Source: Clarireedia homoeocarpa (lineage: Eukaryota; Ascomycota; Leotiomycetes; Helotiales; Rutstroemiaceae). Taken from it: a stretch of DNA of 64,000 nt. The notes beneath the pieces are model-generated. The model was not told where the DNA came from and searched no databases. It saw only the letters and a list, made by a program, of their open reading frames with translations. Of the stretch, positions 57,601 to 64,000 are shown piece by piece. The stretch is from NCBI GenBank assembly GCA_001465935.1, contig LNKV01000006.1, positions 372,001 through 436,000 of the forward strand, written 5' to 3'. The translations under genes were made by a program, and so were the position numbers. Every line of letters begins with the position of its first letter. The stretch's first letter is position 1.

Positions 57601-59166
57601 CCCATCCGCTCCTTGCGTAAGCACTTTGATAATGTGGTCCTTCAACTCGGGATCTTGTATCCGAAGTTTTCCTTTGCTTGAACGTTTGTCGATTTCTGAC
57701 CGCACATAAAGACGCAAATCTGCGCCTCGCGCCGCTATTGATATCGCTGGATATGTTGATAATACCCTTTCGATGTCGATCTCTTTTCGGCTAGCAAATA
57801 GAGTCCTGATCACTCCATGTGGTGTGTTCAAGGAGTCCAAAAGTGTTGTGACGTCTGCTCGATCCTTGTCGATCTCATCCAATCCATCCACCACGATATT
57901 GACAGAGTCAAAGTTGTGAGACAATTCAATGATGAGATCACGGATATCATCTAACGTAGCCGTGCCTTGGGTATGCTCGTCCATGTCGTGCGCCTTACAG
58001 AACCTTTCTAACTGCGCGAAACAGTCCTCTTTCCGAACAATTAATTGTCGAGCCAAAGCTCCTAAAATTGCTCGGGGATCGTGTGTTTGACTATCTTTAT
58101 AGTCACAGCAGAATATTGCGGTGACTTTTTTAATATTAGATTCATTTCATAATGTTTAAGAAGAATCTTACCATGTTTGCTGGACGAGTGAAAGATCTTC
58201 TCAAGCTCCTGGATTGCGGAAGCACTTTCATCTTGTTACAATTTTCCCGTTGCAACACAATGATTATAATAATTGATTTGAGCAACACATACATTAAGAC
58301 GGTTTTTCCGGCGCCCGCTGCTCAAAGAATTTCGTTATACTCTGCTATGTAATACGATGAAAGGTGCATCATACCTATGCCATATACCCAAAGCTTCGAA
58401 CAACTTGTAGAAAGCCAACTTTGAAATTCCGAGCTGTCGGTGAACCAGACACCTGTACCAGGCTGTCTGAGACGAATGTTTGTATTTTGCCATTTACGAA
58501 CATCCAGAGTGCCCAGAAGGTTTAGAAGTTTCCGTCTCGTCTCGTCTATAACAGTGTTAGGGTGTTCAGTAGGTTCCATTTGATTTTATAGATGTACTTA
58601 ATTCGATTTTCTTCCAATCTTCTTGATCCGACTTTAAGGTAGCCTGTACAGATGCCAGCCCATGCATGATATTCTGCTGTCCATCCAGAAGATCAATTAA
58701 AGTAGCCCTGGGGAGATAAGCAGACTCTCAATTATTGATATAGCGGGGACAGGGCTCACATTTCTTGCGCATCCATGGCAATTGCCATGGCAGTTTTGTG
58801 ACTCTCAATATCGTGGATCAACCCTTCTACGGTTGATTTCTCAAAAGGCCATTTGTATTTGTTCGATTTCCCCTTTGATAGAAATCTGTTTAGTCGATCT
58901 TCAATTGTGTCAAGCGTTTTCTGACAAGCATTGATCTCATGAATCTGTATCGAAGTATCCGTCTGATACTTGGCTTCTAAGATTTCGACGACATTTTTGA
59001 GACTATGAAGAATGCCAGCGAGACTGTTGGTTTCACGGATAAGCTTCTCAATACATTCGGGCGCACTCTTTACATCCTTGAAGTATTTGTAGCCAAGCCG
59101 CACGACGGTATCAGCTAGAGAAACTAAGCCAGCAATACTTGCTGCTACTCCCAAAGCTTCGGCCAT
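54674..59166 (-). CDS. NACHT-ankyrin NLR-type protein
   Basis: The exon chain is 58760-59166, 58598-58707, 58375-58545, 58293-58317, about 58172-58231, 57599-58124 and 54674-57548, giving about 1390 residues. Fungal NLRs act in non-self or cell-death signalling. The N-terminal domain starts MAEALGVAASIAGLVSLADT, a helical signalling-type domain common in such proteins. A GTGVWFTDSSEFQSWL linker leads to Walker A GIAGAGKTVLM (about 229), FCCDYKDSQTHDPRAILGAL, and Walker B VNIVVDGLDEIDKD (about 336). LFASRKEIDI, ADGMFRWVACQIDYLCEC and LPSSYERILERV follow. The large last exon carries degenerate ankyrin repeats, clearest near the end (TPLAIAVRSKNTVAVKLLLH; GQTVLHIACVLGNDEAVKAL), plus an SEGSVV repeat. 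All junctions keep phase except the one after Walker A, where I could not find a convincing site. Confidence 0.85.
55363..55452. repeat. 18-bp coding tandem repeat in the NLR gene
   Basis: The unit ACTGCCTTCAGACACAAC occurs about four times exactly and in diverged form at both edges. On the gene strand it encodes repeated SEGSVV. The unit is a multiple of three. Confidence 0.9.
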
Positions 59167-59938
59167 ATTGAAATGTCCTAGTACGGCGAAAGAAATGAAG
59201 AAGAAAAATAGATACCGAGCACGATTAACAGCGCAGCGCAACAAAGGATATATGAAATTATCGAGCTGGGCTGTGAGTTTTCTTGTAGCCTTGCACTGCA
59301 TACCATGGACCAGTAGTATTTTGCCTCTGCACGCCTCATGAGCTGCGGCTCACTGGTGAACCTTTCATGTCAACGAGGGAAGTGGGCAGTGATGCCGAGC
59401 CAGACATTCACACAAAAAATCATGAAAGAATGTCAGTCGTATTCCGAATCCAGTAGCGCTGTAGGAACGCGCATCACCATGAATCTGCCTCATAGGCATA
59501 TGCATTGATTTGCACTCCACTAGTAGGTTGTCTGGAGAAACATGTACTTCGAATGCGGAGATCTGGTGGACGGTGGATGGTGGATGGTGGATGGTGGATG
59601 GTGGATGGTGGATGGCGGATGGGTGGGTAGTGAAAATGCATAAACCACGCTTGCCTCGAATCATCAAGAATGAAGCCGCCGTTACAGGTCAATCACAGAA
59701 CAGCCATGGTAGTACGCTTGTTTGATCATTATTCATTTCGCGATACTCAAGTATATATTCCAAGATCCTGAAAACGCATTCCTCAAATCCAATCCAAATA
59801 TGCACAGTACAGTACCATTGCAAATCCAAAAACAGACACCCTCTCTCCCGATAACATCCAATCCTATCACTCCAGAACCAAAGAGTTTCTCCCTCCCAAC
59901 AAGCCGAGTATCATCCAATTTTTATCCTCCCAAGTCCC
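59167..59938. other. Intergenic between NLR and small Cys-rich gene
   Basis: This is the promoter side of the NLR gene. It contains the GGTGGAT microsatellite listed separately. No gene supported. Confidence 0.5.
59572..59618. repeat. (GGTGGAT)n 7-bp microsatellite
   Basis: About six units with one late change (GGCGGAT). It lies about 400 bp upstream of the NLR start. Confidence 0.9.
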
Positions 59939-59942
59939 TCAC

Positions 59943-60130
59943 ATAACCGTGCAAGGAATAGGAATACAACAGCACTCGTAACCATCGCATTCAATGCACT
60001 TCGTCTTGCCCGTCGAATTGGTTCCCTTCACGATACTGGAGACGGTAGATGAGGCTGCAGAGCCGGGACCATTACGGTTGACGAGAGTGGAAGATGAGGT
60101 GCACATTTTGTGAGGTGGGTTAATTGTCAA
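59943..60130 (-). CDS. Small Cys-rich protein
   Basis: The frame has ATGs at 60130 (MTINPPHK) and 60106 (MCTSSSTLVNRNGPGSAASS); the stop is at about 59943. The protein is about 55-63 residues, Ser/Thr-rich, and ends KTKCIECDGYECCCIPIPC-TVM. Six Cys residues crowd into the last 17 residues. There is no signal peptide. The dense C-terminal Cys cluster resembles the palmitoylated or membrane-associated tails of small fungal and plant Cys-rich proteins; that is inference. A CT-poor, intron-like region lies upstream, so a 5' exon is possible. Confidence 0.5.
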
Positions 60131-60949
60131 GTGGTTGAAACTGGTGTGGATGTCGGTATTTCTTGATGGATCTGTGTATCAAAGTACTGTTAGTATTTGT
60201 GAGGTCATCGAATCAATGCGACACCGCAGATTCATTGGAAACGGCGAGTCAACCTACCAATGCTATTTTTGAGGTTGCGATTGATTCAATTGCTTGTCCT
60301 TGATGGCTTTCTTGAAGATGAAAGGAGACTAGAAGTGTCGAGACAATCAGTGAAGAATAAATAGACAATGATCCAGCGACAAAACCCAGCGACAAGACCC
60401 AGCGACAAAACACAACGTCGTCTTGCATGAAAGAGCTGGAATCTTGGAAGCTTGAAAGCTCAAATACTCAACGTTGATTGGCTGGCATAAGACTCAGTCG
60501 ATGTAATGGTGGAGCAGCATCCAGCTCTATTGTGGAGGCGCAATTAGCGGGGATTGACAAGTGCGTGGCATGGAATATTCCCGACATTCACTAGTCTGGA
60601 AAGGATATTGTGCGAAAGCACCGGAATTTGCTTTGCGGCCTTATATTCTCTTATCATTCATCCATCGGCGAGTATCTGCGCTGACAGTATCTTGAGTAGA
60701 CTCTTTTCTACGACAAAAACTGCTATCACCGTGAGTGGCTGACGAGAGCTGATAGCAATATTTGACTTCAACATAAATACCGGAGCAGAGAAGTTTGGCC
60801 AGCCACGATTCAGAAATTGCAGAACCAGGGAAATGCACAGTCGAGCTGAGCCTCACCAGAATGACGCGGATGTTGACGCGACACTTGGTTCGTGCTGCCT
60901 GGCTGTCATTGTTTTTTATCGCGATTCGTCAGGAGCGAATTAATTATAT
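60131..60949. other. Intergenic, no supported gene
   Basis: It contains a short threefold CCAGCGACAAAACC-type repeat near 60372-60408. Nothing else is recognised. Confidence 0.5.
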
Positions 60950-61829
60950 TCAACCAAAGTCTTTCTCAAGCTGGTCCCAAATATCCCTTTCATCGTTCTC
61001 TGGTTCCTCGTCATGGAATTGTCCTTCAATGGCACCCTTGTCTTCTAATCTAACCTCACTCAGTCCTTCTAGGACACCCTCGACTTTCTCTTTCATCTTC
61101 ATTATTCCCTCCGTTTCAGCTCTTGATTTCTCCAATTGATCTTGCATCATCAGTATCAAAGATTCGCGTGCTTGGTGTGGTCGGTATTCGTTGAGCAAAT
61201 GGTGGAAATTGATAAACAATGTCCGTAGATCTAAGATCTTCTCCTCAGCCTGTTCGAATTGTTAATTAGGATTGCCTGCAAAATGAAATGAGTGACTGTT
61301 ACATACATGCTCTGGATTTAAGCTCATTATCCCCAATAGCTCGAGGAAGTTTAGCAATAAGGATTTCGCTAATCTTTTCAGAACCAATGCACGATCCGCA
61401 TGTTTGCCAGTACCGGTAGGCGTGTCCGGTGGTGTGTATAATTGATCATATCCTTGAGTCTCGAGCGTAGGTAGCTCATCTTGGATCTGCCGTAAGAAAA
61501 CATTAGTAAATCTACGCAACGTAGTACAGTGTGATGTTGTCTCTGGCGGTATGGTAGCATACCGTATAGGCGCATCCGAAGCTTCTATAACGTCCCGACG
61601 AAGGTGGTTCAGGTGGTTGGAGGAATCGCAAGTCTGCGGGTAGGTCTAAAATGCGCGGAGGTAGTTTGGAGAGTGTTTCCGTTGCAACATCCTGCTTCGC
61701 AGATTGGGCAGCACGTAGTTGTTCTATGCGCTCGACGTTCTCTGGTGTAAAATGCTGCCAAAAGAATGGAGGAGCTGGAAAGGCTGCAGCAGCTTGATTC
61801 GATTGCTGTTGGTCTTGTTCCTCAGCCAT
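60950..61829 (-). CDS. MED7: Mediator complex subunit 7
   Basis: Exons 61563-61829, 61307-61486 and 60950-61249 (747 nt) encode 248 residues. MED7 belongs to the middle module of Mediator, which links activators to RNA polymerase II. The N-terminus has the typical Pro-rich FPAPPFFWQHFTPENVERIE and RFLQPPEPPSSGRYRSFG. The second exon has LPTLETQGYDQLY, then RALVLKRLAKSLLLNFLELL and GIMSLNPEH. The third has LRTLFINFHHLLNEYRPHQA, RESLILMMQDQLEKSRAETE and a coiled-coil C-terminus. The domain order and length match fungal MED7. Introns are 76 and 57 nt. It is nuclear. It is transcribed divergently from the PAP2 phosphatase gene, about 430 bp apart. Confidence 0.93.
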
Positions 61830-62259
61830 AGTTTGCGAAGAGCAGCGAATTCCTCTCTTCTAACACCGTGCTCGTGCGACAGCTATTCAGAAGGTCCGTA
61901 GATTCACGAATTATTTCATCTTCTGACGCGAAGATTGAAATACAAACTCAACCGCTCGAGTCTTTCTGGCATGAATATTTACAGAGACGGAACGAGACAA
62001 GGTTGAAGTGGGGTACCTTAGGCTCAGAAGCTAACTGTAGAACTAATTGGAGGGCCAAACTGTCGCACCCAGATCTTTTTAAAATCATTCATAATCACAA
62101 CCTGGGCCATTTCTTATTACTGGTTGCAGCATCAATGCCAAAGCTGCATCATACAATCTAAGAAGACTTGAGTCTAGCTTCTTCATTTATATATCTTGTC
62201 TCTTCCTTACTCCATTAATGAGGAAAACCTGACTCTTACCTTTGCGCTGCGTCGCAACA
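61830..62259. promoter_or_regulatory. Shared promoter region of MED7 and the PAP2 gene
   Basis: About 430 bp between two divergent starts (61829 minus, 62260 plus). No coding frame is supported; both promoters must lie here or in the first introns. I cannot point to specific factor sites. Confidence 0.5.
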
Positions 62260-63388
62260 ATGGCTCGAACTGGGCGTCCTGGAAATGGAGGATTGGCTTC
62301 GAAGTCCGGCTGGATTGGTTCCGTGGCACGATTCTGGACGGCAAGTTGCTTGCTTGATGACAGCAGCATTTCTTATCTGATAAATTTCGCTCTAGAAAAC
62401 CTATGCTCCAGATTATGTTGGTTTCGCGGTGTTGTTGACAGCTTACTGCTTGGTAATGCTATCTTCCTAGTTGTGACTTGCCTACCATATATCTAACCCA
62501 TGCACGACCAGATCGAATTTCTGCAGAAGCCCTTCCACCGAATGTTCTTCATTAACAACATCAATATTCAATATCCACATGCCTTGCAGGAGCGGGTGCC
62601 AGTGAAGTGGAACCTGGTATATGCAGGCGCTATTCCATGCGCAGCTTTGGCTCTTTGGTTAGGCATTTCAAAAGCGAACCTACACAAATGGCATGTCACG
62701 ATGCTGGGTTTCTTCATCGGGTAAGCCAATTGAACGTATAAAGTAAATGTCACTGACTTTGGGCAGTCTTGTTCTTACCTCTTTCATAACCGATGTTATC
62801 AAGAATGCAGTTGGACGACCGCGGCCCGATCTTATATCTCGATGCAAGCCTGCACCTGGTACACCTGACAACAAACTCGTTACTATAGACGTGTGCACAG
62901 AGACAGACCCTCATACACTTCAAGATGGATGGAGAAGCTTTCCATCCGGGCACTCCTCTTTTGCCTTTGCAGGTCTAGGATTTTTAGCATTGTTCATTGC
63001 TGGGCAAACACACGTGTTTAGACCAAGGACAGATCTTGGAAGAGTTCTACTAGCTTTCGCTCCATTGCTTGGAGCCGCTATGATTGCTATTAGTCGATGC
63101 GAGGATTACCGGTGAGTCTCACCTAGGCTGGCATGCACAATGAAATATTAACGAGATATCAGCCATGATGTGTATGATGTTACCTGTGGCTCCATACTCG
63201 GTATGGGTATCACATACTTCTCGTATCGGAGATATTTCCCAAAATTACATTCATCGAAATGCCATGAGCCATACCCGTCAAGAGAAGCTGTCTTCAATCA
63301 AGGTTTTGGAAAAGTCAAGAATGACGAAGAAGCAGAAGCAGGAGCCGTCAGAGAGTTCGACCTTTCTGACAATGATAGTGAAACGTAG
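62260..63388 (+). CDS. PAP2-family lipid phosphatase (DPP1/LPP1-like)
   Basis: Exons 62260-62340, 62396-62452, 62512-62720, 62767-63111 and 63163-63388 (918 nt) encode 305 residues. It is a membrane phosphatase of the phosphatidic acid / diacylglycerol pyrophosphate type. The phosphatase signature is complete: KNAVGRPRPDL, then SFPSGHSSFAFAGLGF (catalytic His), then SRCEDYRHDVYDV (nucleophile His). Hydrophobic helices precede and separate these, e.g. YVGFAVLLTAYCL and LVYAGAIPCAALALWLG. The N-terminus MARTGRPGNGGLASKSG is cytosolic, and the acidic C-terminus ends FDLSDNDSET. Intron 1 uses a GC donor (GCAAGT at 62341), which gives FWTKTYAPDYVGF across the junction. It would sit in vacuole, ER or plasma membrane and dephosphorylate lipid phosphates. 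Confidence 0.93.
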
Positions 63389-63817
63389 CATTCTAGGTGC
63401 CTGGATCTATGAAAAAATTGTGCAAAAGCTTTTGACTTGCTGCATCCCCGCATTCGGAATTGCGGACGTTTTCCTTTGTGCACCAACAACACCCTCTGCG
63501 AAGCCTATTATCAACATTCTGGGCTAGTCCTTTGTTCGAACAACATTTCACGCTCTATCCCGGTTTGTCTTTATTCATTACTTTCATGTTCAGCGCAGTT
63601 GAATTAGACGTCATATGATTGTAAATACATTTACTCGTTACCCCAATTCCCAGGAAGTCAAAATACATATCTATATTTCCATCAAATAAGATCTACTCTC
63701 ATTGAAGATTGTACCACTTTCTGCGTCTCAAGGGCTTACAAGACCTTAGCTATATGTCCTATCAATCTTTTCTGGTTGAACTATTGTACAAGAGAGGGTG
63801 CAAGGTCTGAAAAGGTT
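63389..63817. other. Intergenic, no supported gene
   Basis: Spacer between the PAP2 gene and the gene that starts at 63818. A frame that overlaps the end of PAP2 (to 63527) is a shadow. Confidence 0.5.
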
Positions 63818-64000
63818 ATGGCCACCGCGAGCCCTCCACGACGGTCCCTCATGCGGAACCTACTATGGCGACTATGGAGAATCCTCACTCTCCGAAAAGT
63901 TGATATCCTTGTCGGTTGCCTGTTAATCCTGACGACTTTCAGGAGCACTAAACGTTGGATTTTTGGGATATATTACTACTACAAGGAATACAGTATTGCA
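63818..64000 (+). CDS. Start of an unrecognised membrane protein (cut by the window edge)
   Basis: The ATG at 63818 opens a frame that runs to the end of the window (61 codons). It starts MATASPPRRSLMRNLLWRLW, followed by a hydrophobic stretch VDILVGCLLILTTF and a basic/Tyr-rich part, IFGIYYYYKEY. The pattern fits a type II or tail-first membrane protein with a basic cytosolic N-terminus. The rest is outside the window; no family can be called. Confidence 0.4.
   Translation, partial: MATASPPRRSLMRNLLWRLWRILTLRKVDILVGCLLILTTFRSTKRWIFGIYYYYKEYSIA

Noticed and set aside
62187..62369. 60-codon minus-strand frame
   Set aside because: It overlaps the first exon of the PAP2 gene in antisense and has no motif.
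1..64000. CRISPR arrays, tRNA or rRNA genes
   Set aside because: By reading alone I saw no regularly spaced direct repeats of CRISPR type and no recognisable tRNA or rRNA. A tRNA scan was not possible and could still find one.

Overview
The window is nuclear DNA of a filamentous ascomycete (Pezizomycotina). The evidence is many short introns (about 48-90 nt) with GT-AG ends and CTAAC/CTGAC-like branch points, a HET-domain gene, a NACHT-ankyrin NLR, a DIM-2-like DNA methyltransferase, a Pth11-type receptor, a GH12 xyloglucanase-type enzyme, and a Tc1/mariner element carrying only C-to-T-type stop codons. The gene content and AT-rich spacers fit a leotiomycete such as the Sclerotiniaceae. That placement is inference; no rRNA or other marker is present.

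Layout. 1-6.5 kb: 5' part of an unrecognised gene cut by the window edge, a small conserved fungal gene, a long gene-poor stretch and a tiny two-exon gene. 6.5-9.5 kb: a minisatellite and a decayed HET gene. 9.6-16 kb: isoaspartyl peptidase/asparaginase, two small hypothetical genes, a decayed repeat cluster, and TIM17. 16-24 kb: DUG2 (WD40 plus M20 peptidase, glutathione turnover), small genes, and a Pth11-like receptor with a likely one-base frameshift. 25.8-30.4 kb: a secreted NMT1/SsuA-like binding protein, a candidate gene, and a gene-poor block. 30.4-34.2 kb: a six-exon DIM-2-like cytosine methyltransferase. 35.4-42.7 kb: TAPT1/Emp65-like membrane protein, HSL-type esterase, and a split-barrel plus ferredoxin-reductase-type oxidoreductase. 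43.0-44.4 kb: a complete but mutated Tc1/mariner transposon with perfect TIRs. 45.1-53.9 kb: Dal5-type MFS transporter, a large spacer with tandem repeats, an SHR-repeat membrane-associated protein, and a GPI-type GH12 enzyme. 54.7-59.2 kb: NACHT-ankyrin NLR. 59.9-63.4 kb: a small Cys-rich protein, Mediator subunit MED7, and a PAP2 lipid phosphatase. A further membrane-protein gene begins at 63,818 and leaves the window.

Housekeeping genes (TIM17, MED7, DUG2, PAP2, TAPT1) alternate with fast-evolving accessory loci (HET, NLR, transposon, receptor, GH12). The methyltransferase and the mutated transposon lie about 9 kb apart and together point to an RIP/DNA-methylation genome defence in this lineage. 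Exon coordinates were derived by hand from reading frames and splice signals. For most multi-exon genes the summed exon lengths are an exact multiple of three, which supports the models; the exceptions are described as findings.
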